From Rhodopseudomonas palustris (lineage in GTDB: Bacteria > Pseudomonadota > Alphaproteobacteria > Rhizobiales > Xanthobacteraceae): 64,000 bases of DNA. The DNA is taken from NCBI RefSeq assembly GCF_013415845.1, contig NZ_CP058907.1, positions 3,286,001 through 3,350,000 on the forward strand. The letters are read 5' to 3'. Both the position numbers and the translations under genes were made by a program. The stretch's first letter is position 1. Each line of letters starts with the position of its first letter. The notes below the pieces were generated by a model. It had not been told where the DNA came from. It saw only the letters and a list, made by a program, of their open reading frames with translations, and ran no database searches. This document shows, piece after piece, positions 9,578 through 17,375 of this stretch.

Positions 9578-10701
9578 TGCAAATAGAAAGCCTCATCGAG
9601 CGGGCAGAAGCGGCTCCTCCTGATTGGAAGGACGTCGTCTTCGGGGCGGATTGCCGCCTGCATCAACTTGCCCCCTACATCGGCAAGCTCAAACCCATTA
9701 TAGCACGACAACTGTTAGAAGCGCTCACGTTGCCAGGTGACACCGTGCTTGACTGCTTCTCGGGTTCCGGCACAATTCCACTTGAGGCACTGCTGCTCGG
9801 ACGCAAAGTACTCGCATACGATGCTAATCCCTATGCAGTCACCCTCACGAGGGCAAAGCTAGAAGCTCCCGCATCGATTGAAGAGGCGAGGGAAAGGCTT
9901 TCTATGCGGTTAGCCGCCGCAGCGCGCCGGCCCGTGTGTGCACCCGCGGATGTACCCGAATGGGTGCGCAAATTTTTCCATCCCGATACGCTTAGGGATG
10001 CTCTGAGCTTTGCCGACGAATGCATTGAAAGCGATGACCAATTCCTGCTGGCGTGCCTTCTGAGCATCCTCCACCACCAGCGCCCTGGCTTCCTCTCCTA
10101 TCCAAGCAGTCACCTCATCCCATATCTGCGGGACCGCAAATTTCCGAAGGAGAACTTTCCGGACCTCTATGGCGCACGGGCGCTAGAGCCCCGGCTTCTC
10201 GCGAAGATCAACCGGACCTACAAGGACATCCCGGAAATCGACAGGAGCGGCGTGCTCCAAGTCGGTCGCGTCTCGGTCTTCGATCTCCAGGTCGATCGAC
10301 CTATTGACGCTGTCGTGACCAGTCCGCCCTACATGAATGCGCTTGACTACGTCCGGGACAATCGCCTCCGCATGTGGTTCCTCGACCGGAATACAGCTAA
10401 CTATTCGCCAGAGCCGACCGAAAAGCTGGATCAATCGGACGCGATAACCGTGGCTTTCGCTCGGAACGCGTTGAAGCGTCTCAGAACAGGCGGTCGCTGC
10501 ATTCTCATCGTTGGTGAGACTGTGCTCCGTAAGCGAGTAACATCCCACCCTGCCGAGCGGATGCTAGATCGCCTAACGGCCGAGTACTCTGATCTGCACC
10601 TAGAGAGAATCATACGCGACGAAATTCCTGACGTGCGCCGCTCGCGGAGAACTAGCGGGGCTACCAAGCGGGAGCTTATTCTCGTTCTCCAGAAGCGTTA
10701 G
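9571..10701 (+). CDS. DNA methyltransferase with SPPY motif, third gene of the operon
   Basis: A 376-residue SAM-dependent methyltransferase. The SAM-binding motif DCFSGSGT is at residues 61-68, followed by acidic motif II (AYDANPY). The catalytic motif SPPY is at 251-254 within TSPPYMNALDYVRDN. SPPY is typical of N4-cytosine or N6-adenine amino-methyltransferases. The 190-residue gap between the two motifs probably holds the target-recognition region and resembles COG1743-like methylases, which is an inference. It overlaps the SIR2 gene by seven bases. No restriction endonuclease lies nearby, so it is either self-marking for a SIR2 effector or an orphan. AT-richer codon use sets it apart from nrdJ. 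Confidence 0.88.
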   Translation: MVMQIESLIERAEAAPPDWKDVVFGADCRLHQLAPYIGKLKPIIARQLLEALTLPGDTVLDCFSGSGTIPLEALLLGRKVLAYDANPYAVTLTRAKLEAPASIEEARERLSMRLAAAARRPVCAPADVPEWVRKFFHPDTLRDALSFADECIESDDQFLLACLLSILHHQRPGFLSYPSSHLIPYLRDRKFPKENFPDLYGARALEPRLLAKINRTYKDIPEIDRSGVLQVGRVSVFDLQVDRPIDAVVTSPPYMNALDYVRDNRLRMWFLDRNTANYSPEPTEKLDQSDAITVAFARNALKRLRTGGRCILIVGETVLRKRVTSHPAERMLDRLTAEYSDLHLERIIRDEIPDVRRSRRTSGATKRELILVLQKR

Positions 10702-10930
10702 TCGCGCTCGGACGGCGTTGCGTCCTCAGCCCACCGGCCGCGGCTCAGGGTAATCCGCCGGCGGACATCTCGGTGTAAGTCCCTTCGCCATTGCGCCCTG
10801 CGGCCGTGAACCATTTTCGCCAAGAGCGCGTCTCACAAAGAGCTTTGGTCACGCTGTGGCTTGCCGGACACTGTCGCGCCTGCGCTCGCTCCGGAGCTGC
10901 AAAGTGACCGGCGCATCTTTGGAGAACCTC

Positions 10931-11410
10931 ATGCGTCTCGCATTCGCCGGCACGCTCGTGCTGGCTCTGTCGGTTTGCTCGGTGGCCCAGGCGGCGGAGG
11001 TGCGGTGGACGTTCACCAGGCAGCCGGCCGAGGTGCTCGGCATGCCGGCCGGTGAGGAAGAAGCCGACGATGTACTGCGCTTGACCTGCTTGAAGGGCGG
11101 CGCGGTGCAGATTGGACTGGGCGGCTACAAGAGCCTCGGCAAAGGCAAGGGCGAGCCGCTGAGCGTCGCGCTGGCCAGCGGCACGCAATCCGTCACGTTG
11201 AATGGCAAGTCGGTGCACAGCAAGAATTTCGAAATGACGGGAGCCTTTGAGCTGAGATCCGATCTTGCTCCCGGCGAGACCAAGCCCTTGATCGGCGTCC
11301 TGACAGCGGGAGCGCCGATCCGCGTCTCGGGCGGCCTGAACGACAAATGGTCGGTCAAGGGACTGAAGCCGATCGTGGAACGGTTCAGCGTCGCATGCGT
11401 CAAAAACTAA
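10931..11410 (+). CDS. Exported hypothetical protein, 159 aa
   Basis: The start MRLAFAGTLVLALSVCSVAQAAEV is a clear Sec signal peptide with a likely cut after AQA, so the mature protein is periplasmic. GGAGA ends five bases before this ATG, which is why the longer upstream frame was not used. The mature part (EVRWTF... to VERFSVACVKN) looks beta-rich, with no motif that I recognise. It is GC-rich like the core genome and so may bound the accessory patch on the right. The 230 bases between the methyltransferase stop and this start hold no gene that I can support. Confidence 0.75.
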   Translation: MRLAFAGTLVLALSVCSVAQAAEVRWTFTRQPAEVLGMPAGEEEADDVLRLTCLKGGAVQIGLGGYKSLGKGKGEPLSVALASGTQSVTLNGKSVHSKNFEMTGAFELRSDLAPGETKPLIGVLTAGAPIRVSGGLNDKWSVKGLKPIVERFSVACVKN

Positions 11411-11424
11411 CCGGCGTCGCAGGC

Positions 11425-11503
11425 GTAGGATGGGTTGAGCGCAGCGAAACCCATCCTACGAGGCTCTTGCCGCCCATGGGTATCGCTGCGCTCAACCCAC
11501 GCG
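11425..11503. repeat. REP-like hairpin and inverted partial copy
   Basis: GTAGGATGGGTT (11425-11436) pairs with AACCCATCCTAC (11448-11459) around GAGCGCAGCGA. A second, inverted copy of the core follows at about 11473-11503 (ATGGGTATCGCTGCGCTCAACCCA). It lies between two convergent genes and may act as a two-way transcription end. Confidence 0.75.
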
Positions 11504-11517
11504 ACGAGCTGATGCGT

Positions 11518-12474
11518 TTATGCCCGTTTATCCCGTGAGGCTCTCTCGATCATCTCACGGGAGACCACTTTCTCGGGGTTACGTTCTCGGTAAAGGGTCG
11601 CAAACTCATGATCACTAATGTCGCCGTCTCCGTAATCGGCATAATCGAGGTGAAGCCAGCCCTTGTCACTCAATTCCATTCCATAAAAAGGACCGACAAA
11701 CCCACTTCGCGGAATCACGTACGTCCGAACAAACGGCACGCTCTCGTACACGCGCTTCACAAACTGAGCACCGGGAGTGTCTTCGATAAACCACGGCTGA
11801 CGGCCGAAATAGCCAAACTGTTTTGCGATGATATCGTTCAGCAGATGTAGGGCGGCAAGAGCGTCCTCCTGCAAGGATTGGTAGGTTTCCGGATCAAAAT
11901 GGATTGATCTATTTCGAAGTTCGCCCAGCAATTCGAACTTAGTGCCGACGGCCTCTACCAAGACATTCCACTCCTCCAGCACTTGAACAGCAAACTTCCA
12001 ATTATCGAAGGACTTTTTGCGATAGACCTTTGGATAGGACCTTGAGGATTTGAAGCTGTCACGTAGATCAAGAACAAGATGATTAAGGATGCGCTCGCCG
12101 AGAGCGCACGCTGCGACTAGAGCGGGGTAATAGAGACCAGCAACAAACGACCGGCGCGCCTGCTCGTGGAATTGATTATGATAAGCTAGCAGTGACATAG
12201 ACTTCGGGCCGAGATCGATCGCATTCTTGACGACTTTTTCGATCTGTCCCGAGCCGTACTGTTGCTCTAGTCGACTGATACACTGCACGCGGCTCTGCAG
12301 ATGGTTTTGCTTGACTGACTCATCCCAAGATTCATCGATCTCCTCGAGACTCAAGGGCGTAGAGTCAAAATCAAACGAAAATGGGTGATAGCGGCGAAAC
12401 CCACGATCACTGAGGTCGGCATGCGAGGCATGGTCGTACACGCCCAAGGTCAAATCAACGATGGTCTTCCGCAT
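11518..12474 (-). CDS. Hypothetical protein with HEPN-like RX4H motif
   Basis: A 318-residue soluble protein, AT-richer than its neighbours and flanked on both sides by REP-like hairpins. The middle is helical (YYPALVAACALGERILNHLVLDL, about residues 115-137, then LLGELRNRSIHFDPETY at 182-198). It contains Arg187-Asn-Arg-Ser-Ile-His192, an RX4H motif that is the catalytic signature of HEPN ribonuclease toxins. The hydrophobic helix followed by RNRxxHF is typical of HEPN domains, so an RNase role in defence or stress is a reasoned guess. No antitoxin gene is visible beside it. The ATG at 12474 was chosen; a TTG at 12519 in the same frame is the alternative. Confidence 0.75.
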   Translation of the reverse strand: MRKTIVDLTLGVYDHASHADLSDRGFRRYHPFSFDFDSTPLSLEEIDESWDESVKQNHLQSRVQCISRLEQQYGSGQIEKVVKNAIDLGPKSMSLLAYHNQFHEQARRSFVAGLYYPALVAACALGERILNHLVLDLRDSFKSSRSYPKVYRKKSFDNWKFAVQVLEEWNVLVEAVGTKFELLGELRNRSIHFDPETYQSLQEDALAALHLLNDIIAKQFGYFGRQPWFIEDTPGAQFVKRVYESVPFVRTYVIPRSGFVGPFYGMELSDKGWLHLDYADYGDGDISDHEFATLYRERNPEKVVSREMIERASRDKRA

Positions 12475-12598
12475 TCTTAATATTACCCCTTCCCGACTGA
12501 GCGTAGCAACCCTCAGCAAGTATACGCGACGAGCGCCTTGAAGGGTCGATGTGGAACCGGATCGCAGCTCTTGATGTCAGCAAGCGCAACAAATGTGA

Positions 12599-12674
12599 CC
12601 CGGTGAGCGCAGCGACAACCGGGACTCTTCGCGCCACCGAGCTGCAGCTTCCGGATGTCGCTTCGCTGATCCGG
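12599..12674. repeat. REP-like hairpin pair
   Basis: CCCGGT (12599-12604) pairs with ACCGGG (12618-12623) around GAGCGCAGCGA. CCGGAT (12651-12656) pairs with ATCCGG (12669-12674) around GTCGCTTCGCTG. They are oppositely oriented copies of the family seen at 7481, 11425 and 14833. They separate the HEPN-like gene from the diguanylate cyclase. Confidence 0.75.
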
Positions 12675-12683
12675 GCTACGGGA

Positions 12684-13835
12684 CTACACGCCCCGGTCGA
12701 CCGTCCGGTCGCGGCCCGATGCCTTGGCCCGGTAAAGCCGACTGTCCGCCAGCTTGTAGAGCGCCGTCCAGTCGCCGGCCTCCCGGATCGTCGCCACTCC
12801 GAAGCTCGCGGTCACGGGCCGCGTGTCGAGACCGGGAATACGGCTGTTCGCGATGGTCTGCCGGAGCCGTTCGGCGCACTCGGTGGCGTCGGACAGCGAT
12901 GCGCCGGGCAGGAACACCGCGAACTCCTCGCCGCCCCAGCGGCCGACCAGATCGCCCTTGCGGGCGGTTCTGCGCAGGATCGCGCCGATCTCCTGCAGCA
13001 CGGCGTCGCCGACGTCATGACCGAACGTGTCGTTGATCGATTTGAAATGGTCGACGTCGCACAGGATCAGCGCCGCGCCTTCGGGCGCGCGGCGCATCGG
13101 CGCCGCGATCTCCGCCTCGAAACCGCGGCGGTTGAGCAGCCCGGTGAGATGGTCGAGGTCGCGCTCGCGGCGCAGATCGTCGATCAGGTCGGACACCGCC
13201 GCAGCCAGGATGGCCATCGCCAAGGCAGCGCCCAGTACGGCAAGCGACAATTGCAGCGTCTGCCAGAAGACAGAGTCGGCGAACACGAGTGGTCCACCCG
13301 ACGGCGGCGACACCCCGACCGTGAACACGGTGCGGGGGAAGAAGTGGAGCCCGAACAGCAACAGCGTCCAGAACAGGATGCGGTCGACCACGCGGCCGTA
13401 TCTCAGATGCGCAAGTCTGAGCGCGGCCACGCAGAGCAGAAGTCCGTATCCGAAGTTCTGCACGTAGATGCGCGCGAGCAGACTGCGATCCACGTAAAAG
13501 AAGTAATACAGCGCCAGCGAAAACGCGGCGAAGATCGCGACGTCGATCCACAAGCCGAACGCCCTGCTCGAGCGGATCAGCACGCCTTCGACCGCCGCGA
13601 TGACGGCGCAGGTGTAGAGGGCGCCCGACACCATTGCGTTGAGGCCCGTGTCACGCGGCCAATAGAGAATCTGGCTCGACGCACCGAGAGCGAACAGCGC
13701 GCACGCAGCGGCCAGAAGGGCGAGATAGGGCCGCCGCCGGTCGTAGCTCCAGGCCGCGAGAAACGCGACGCCGAACACGCCGATGATGCCTGGCCCGATC
13801 AGGGACAGCGTGACTCTGACAACGGAACCCGGCAT
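12684..13835 (-). CDS. Membrane-bound GGDEF diguanylate cyclase
   Basis: A 383-residue protein. The N-terminal 210 residues contain about six or seven hydrophobic helices (for example IGPGIIGVFGVAFLAAW, VFWQTLQLSLAVLGAALAMAILAAA). The C-terminal GGDEF domain starts at DHLTGLLNRRGFEAE and has the catalytic loop GRWGGEEF. It should make cyclic-di-GMP from two GTP in response to a membrane signal. CDVDHFKSINDTFGH supplies the metal- and base-binding residues. There is no EAL domain. The stop lies ten bases from the repeat pair. The gene stands alone, and its 5' side (13836-14082) has no gene. Confidence 0.93.
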   Translation of the reverse strand: MPGSVVRVTLSLIGPGIIGVFGVAFLAAWSYDRRRPYLALLAAACALFALGASSQILYWPRDTGLNAMVSGALYTCAVIAAVEGVLIRSSRAFGLWIDVAIFAAFSLALYYFFYVDRSLLARIYVQNFGYGLLLCVAALRLAHLRYGRVVDRILFWTLLLFGLHFFPRTVFTVGVSPPSGGPLVFADSVFWQTLQLSLAVLGAALAMAILAAAVSDLIDDLRRERDLDHLTGLLNRRGFEAEIAAPMRRAPEGAALILCDVDHFKSINDTFGHDVGDAVLQEIGAILRRTARKGDLVGRWGGEEFAVFLPGASLSDATECAERLRQTIANSRIPGLDTRPVTASFGVATIREAGDWTALYKLADSRLYRAKASGRDRTVDRGV

Positions 13836-14003
13836 CTCGAACGTCGCGACCTCACCAGCTCAAGCCCGCGTGTTTTGCCTCCATCGGCTGTCTAAATCCA
13901 CCACGCACTCGATTCAATTTTAGCCAAGTGACATCGCTTCGGGCCGATCAGCGCAGCGCTATTCGCCGCGCCTCCAGATGGTGCTGATGACGGTTTCTGA
14001 GAC

Positions 14004-14030
14004 CCCTGCAGCGTGATCTTCACTGCAGGG
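14004..14030. other. Short hairpin CCCTGCAG/CTGCAGGG
   Basis: Two perfect eight-base arms (14004-14011 and 14023-14030) are separated by 11 bases. They lie between the divergent diguanylate cyclase and SDR-like genes, about 50 bases before the latter's ATG. It could be an operator or leader hairpin. No run of T follows, so a terminator is unlikely. Confidence 0.4.
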
Positions 14031-14082
14031 CGTTCATGCCTTGGCGTTGCCGTCCCCATGCCCCTGTGCAATCCTGCGGGAC

Positions 14083-14769
14083 ATGACCACCTCCGGCGAC
14101 AGCTCCGCCCTGAAAACCGCCCTCGTGTTCGGTGCGACCGGATTGATCGGCTCGCAGCTCTTGCGCGGGCTGCTGGACAGCACCGACTATGCGCGGGTGA
14201 TCGCGGTGGTGCGGCGGCCGCTGACCTTCAGCGATCCGAAGCTGACGGTGCTGATCGGCGACCTCGATCGCCTGCCGGCGCTGGCCGCGCAGCTCACAGC
14301 CGACGAGGTGTTCATCGCGCTCGGCACCACGCGCAAGCAGACGCCGGATGAGGTTGCGTACTACAAGATCGACCATGACTATCCGGTCGCGGCGGCGCGG
14401 ATCGCGCGGGAGGCCGGCGCCAAGGCGGTGTTTCTGGTCACCGCGGTCGGCGCCGACGCCGCGTCGCGCTCGTTCTATCTCCGCACCAAGGGCGAGGCCG
14501 AGCGCGACATCATCGCGCTGGGCTTTCCGCGCACCGCCATCTTCCGCCCGTCGATGCTGATGGGCGAGCGCGCCGAGCACCGCCCGGTGGAACGGCTGTT
14601 CATCGCACTCGCGCACATCGTCAACCCGTTGCTGCGCGGCACGGCCGATCGCTATCGCGGCATCGACGCCGCCGATGTGGCGCGGGCGATGGTCGCGGCG
14701 GCGCGGACCGATGCGCCGAAGCTGCGGATCTATCATTGGCGCGAGATGATGGCGCTGCTTCGCCGCTGA
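14083..14769 (+). CDS. NAD(P)-binding atypical short-chain dehydrogenase/reductase
   Basis: A 228-residue cytoplasmic protein with the N-terminal dinucleotide motif GATGLIGSQLLR and the layout of extended-type NAD(P)H-binding proteins (NmrA/HTATIP2-like). The segments VFIALGTTRKQ and KAVFLVTAVGADAASRSFYLRTKGEAE match that group, where the SDR Tyr-Lys pair becomes Tyr-(x)3-Lys (Y-LRT-K here). The ATG at 14083, giving MTTSGDSS, was preferred to an upstream in-frame start that adds a proline- and cysteine-rich stretch. The substrate is unknown. It may be a redox-linked regulator rather than an enzyme. Confidence 0.82.
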   Translation: MTTSGDSSALKTALVFGATGLIGSQLLRGLLDSTDYARVIAVVRRPLTFSDPKLTVLIGDLDRLPALAAQLTADEVFIALGTTRKQTPDEVAYYKIDHDYPVAAARIAREAGAKAVFLVTAVGADAASRSFYLRTKGEAERDIIALGFPRTAIFRPSMLMGERAEHRPVERLFIALAHIVNPLLRGTADRYRGIDAADVARAMVAAARTDAPKLRIYHWREMMALLRR

Positions 14770-14832
14770 GATGCGCGAACCAACGCCCGATGCCTCGGCA
14801 CCCGGCAGTCTTCGCGCCGTTGAGATGCGGCC

Positions 14833-14866
14833 CCCGGGATGTCGCTTCGCTCATCCGGGCTACGGG
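14833..14866. repeat. REP-like hairpin
   Basis: CCCGGGAT (14833-14840) and ATCCGGG (14853-14859) enclose GTCGCTTCGCTC and are followed by CTACGGG. It is the same core as the hairpin at 12651-12674. It follows the SDR-like gene. Confidence 0.7.
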
Positions 14867-14879
14867 CTTGATACTATTC

Positions 14880-15290
14880 CTACAAGGATTATAGTCCGCA
14901 TCGTCCTGTCCGTGAGGGGCGCTTCGCGAGGCGTCGTTGAGCGGGGCAGATCATCGGCCGGGAGACCGGCCGGTGAGGGTTTGGCGAAGCTGCATGGTGC
15001 AGCGGGGCCGGGCTTGACGCGGCGTCCTGCGCGGTGTGGCTCGCACCCACAGCGTCCGGGAGGCAGAAGGTCAGCGCAAACAAGTGTACGCAGTTTGCGC
15101 AAAGCAAACTGCTATGCCGCCGCTACTATGAGCGGCTGCCCTGTGCGTGGCTGGACGGGACGGAACGACACGGGAGAAATCCCCGTGCTCCCCGCGCCCG
15201 GAAGAACGGTCCCGATGCCAAAAGATCGCCGCTGGTGGGCGCGCCGTGGCTGTTTGAGATTGCGATCCCGACGCGCGCGGCGGGCCTCGG
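14880..15290. other. Gene-poor stretch, possibly a decayed repeat
   Basis: No frame here has a start, a Shine-Dalgarno site and plausible protein together. The short frames are arginine-, proline- and alanine-rich and overlap one another on both strands. The texture (for example CTGTCCGTGAGGGGCGCTTC and GCAAACTGCTATGCCGCCG) resembles interspersed non-coding repeats that I recall from Bradyrhizobium and Rhodopseudomonas intergenic regions. I would not annotate a gene. Confidence 0.35.
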
Positions 15291-15635
15291 CTACGGCTTC
15301 AGCCGTTTCTTGTAGGCTTCCGGGTCCATGTCGCGGATGTCGACGCTGAGGCTGGTGATGTCGGGGCAATGCTCGACCAGGGTCTGGCGCAGCGCGACGC
15401 TGAGCGCGACCTTCTGCTCCGGCGTGCGGCCCGCCAGCATGAACACGGCAAGATGCACGAAGCTGTCGCGCTGGCCCGCGACCAGATAGTCGTCGAAGCC
15501 GCGGGCCCGCACCTTGATGTCGGCGGCCTGCATCACCCCGGTCGCCGCAGCGGTGACGGCGAGCTGCTCGATCATGCGCCGGATGCGGTCGCGGCTGAGA
15601 TGATCGGCCGAATAGTCCATCACGAGGTGCGGCAT
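15291..15635 (-). CDS. 5-carboxymethyl-2-hydroxymuconate delta-isomerase-like protein
   Basis: A small (114-residue) tautomerase-superfamily protein starting MPHLVMDYSADH. The N-terminal Pro2 is the expected catalytic base of the CHMI/4-oxalocrotonate tautomerase fold. The order of HLVMDYS, ADIKVRARGFDDYLVAG, FVHLAVFMLAGRTPEQK and SLSVDIRDMDPEAYKKR matches CHMI, which acts in homoprotocatechuate degradation. The frame runs on upstream, but ATG 15635 is chosen because the proline must follow the initiator Met. No other hpa genes surround it, so the pathway link is uncertain. Confidence 0.85.
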   Translation of the reverse strand: MPHLVMDYSADHLSRDRIRRMIEQLAVTAAATGVMQAADIKVRARGFDDYLVAGQRDSFVHLAVFMLAGRTPEQKVALSVALRQTLVEHCPDITSLSVDIRDMDPEAYKKRLKP

Positions 15636-15828
15636 CGTCCCTCCGGTTCGCTTCCCACGGAATCTGCGGGCCTTCTTTGGCGCTCGCGTGCGCATGGTCA
15701 AGCCCGAGCGGCGGATCGACGCAAGCGCCGCGCCGCTCATGGCCGTATGCGTAAATGCGATCGACAGGCTGTTCGTATTTCGGCAAAGCTCGACGCCAAC
15801 AAGACGCTGCACGTTCGATGGAGCCGCA

Positions 15829-16674
15829 ATGACGACCGACCGCCCTGCCGATCCCCGCGCCCGCTGGGCGTATCTGTCGCAGAGCGAGCGCGACGCCGCC
15901 TACGATGTCGTCACCGCGGTGAAGAACAGTGCCGAGCTGAGCGCCGAGCGCAACGCGGCGTCGGCGATCGCGCGCGCCACGCTGCGGTCGGAGCTCGATC
16001 TGGCTTACGGCCCGCGCCACAAGGCCAAGATCGACCTCTATCCGGCCGCAAAGCCGGAGGCGCCCTGCCTGGTGTTCTGGCATGGCGGCTATTGGCAGAA
16101 GAATTCGCGCGAGCTGTTCGCCGCGCTGGTCGAGGGCATCGCCGCGCACGGCTGGTCGGTGGCGATCGCCGGCTATTCGCTGGCGCCAGAAGTGACGCTC
16201 ACCGACATCGTCGCCGAAAGCCGCGCCGCGCTCGACTGGCTCGCCGCGCATGGCCCCGAGCACGGCATCGCTGGCCCCGTGGTGACCTCGGGCTGGTCCG
16301 CCGGCGGCCATCTGGTGGCGATGACGCTGGACCATCCGGTGGTCGCCGCAGGGCTGTCGATCGCCGGCGTGTTCGAGCTCGGCCCGCTGCGCGACACCTT
16401 TTTGAATGCGGCGCTGCGCCTCACCGATACCGAGATCGCGTCGCTGTCGCCGCTGCGGCTGCCGCCGGTCGATAAGCGGCTCGACCTCGCCTACGGCACC
16501 AATGAGCTGCCCGCCTTGGTGCTCGACTCGCGCGATCTGCACGCGCGCCGCGCCGCCGTCGGCGCGCCCGGCCGGCTGCTGCCGCTTGCCGGCCACGATC
16601 ACTTCTCGATCCTCGCCGAACTGCGACGCCCGGACGGCGCGCTGGTGCAGGCCGCGCGCGAGCTGATCGGCTGA
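15829..16674 (+). CDS. Alpha/beta hydrolase, arylformamidase (kynurenine formamidase)-like
   Basis: A 281-residue hydrolase. The oxyanion motif HGGYWQ near residue 85 is typical of kynurenine formamidase and HSL-type esterases. The nucleophile elbow is GWSAGGH (GxSxG), and GHDHFS near the C-terminus supplies the catalytic histidine. Related proteins hydrolyse N-formylkynurenine or small esters. ATG 15829 is followed by [18 protein letters not shown], a normal family start. The upstream in-frame extension looks non-coding. No tryptophan-catabolism genes are adjacent, so only the fold is certain. Confidence 0.85.
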   Translation: MTTDRPADPRARWAYLSQSERDAAYDVVTAVKNSAELSAERNAASAIARATLRSELDLAYGPRHKAKIDLYPAAKPEAPCLVFWHGGYWQKNSRELFAALVEGIAAHGWSVAIAGYSLAPEVTLTDIVAESRAALDWLAAHGPEHGIAGPVVTSGWSAGGHLVAMTLDHPVVAAGLSIAGVFELGPLRDTFLNAALRLTDTEIASLSPLRLPPVDKRLDLAYGTNELPALVLDSRDLHARRAAVGAPGRLLPLAGHDHFSILAELRRPDGALVQAARELIG

Positions 16675-16799
16675 GCCCGCGCCATCTCGGCGCCACCATC
16701 GCGGACGACAGCTGCGATCCGACGCAGCCAGCTCGGCCCGGGATCACCGCGTTGCTAGCGATGATCCGTCCCGGCCAAGCGCAACAGGAGCCCTCGAGC

Positions 16800-17339
16800 T
16801 TGAACCGCCCCGATCAGCACGTCACGCTTCGCCCCGCGGCGAAGCAGGATCTCCCCGTCTTCATGCGCGAGTTGCAGGATGCGTTCGCGGTCGCCGTCAT
16901 TGAAGAGTTCGGATCTAGTCCGAGCGAGCCCATCCCGTCCGACCGCGACATCCAGCAATCGTTCGACGCGCCGGGTGCCGAGGTGCTGCACATCGTCGCG
17001 GACGGCGAACGGGTCGGCGGCGTGGTGGTGAGGATCGACGCCGCGACCCAGCACAACTCGCTCGACCTGTTCTTCATCGCCACGCATGCGCACGGCCGCG
17101 GCCTCGGCACCGCCGCGTGGCGGGCGATCGAACAGCGCTATCCGCAGACCAAGGTGTGGCAGACCCACACGCCGTATTTCGAACGCCGCAACATCCACTT
17201 CTACGTCAACAAATGCGGCTTCAAGATCGTCGAATACTACAACGCCCGTCACCCCGACCCGCACGAGCACGAACTCGATCACGAGCCGGACGGCCTGCCG
17301 CCGGACGGTGGCTTCTTCCGGTTCGAAAAGATCTGCTGA
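16800..17339 (+). CDS. GNAT-family N-acetyltransferase
   Basis: A 179-residue acetyl-CoA-dependent acyltransferase. The acetyl-CoA loop reads [15 protein letters not shown], followed by [22 protein letters not shown], the typical motif B region with the Asn/Tyr of the GNAT core. The start is uncertain. A TTG at 16800 has AGGAG nine bases upstream and gives [13 protein letters not shown]; an ATG at 16761 in the same frame has no ribosome site. The substrate is unknown. A quinone-reductase-like gene follows after 36 bases and may share the transcript. Confidence 0.83.
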   Translation: MNRPDQHVTLRPAAKQDLPVFMRELQDAFAVAVIEEFGSSPSEPIPSDRDIQQSFDAPGAEVLHIVADGERVGGVVVRIDAATQHNSLDLFFIATHAHGRGLGTAAWRAIEQRYPQTKVWQTHTPYFERRNIHFYVNKCGFKIVEYYNARHPDPHEHELDHEPDGLPPDGGFFRFEKIC

Positions 17340-17375
17340 AAGCCCGCCTCTCCTCACCCAGAAGGACCATCGCCC

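Noticed and set aside
9571..10701. Classical restriction-modification system
   Set aside because: No endonuclease-like frame flanks the methyltransferase on either side, so only the SIR2/ATPase partners remain.
12549..13895. 448-codon plus-strand frame opposite the diguanylate cyclase
   Set aside because: Shadow frame. The minus strand has membrane helices and a perfect GGEEF domain.
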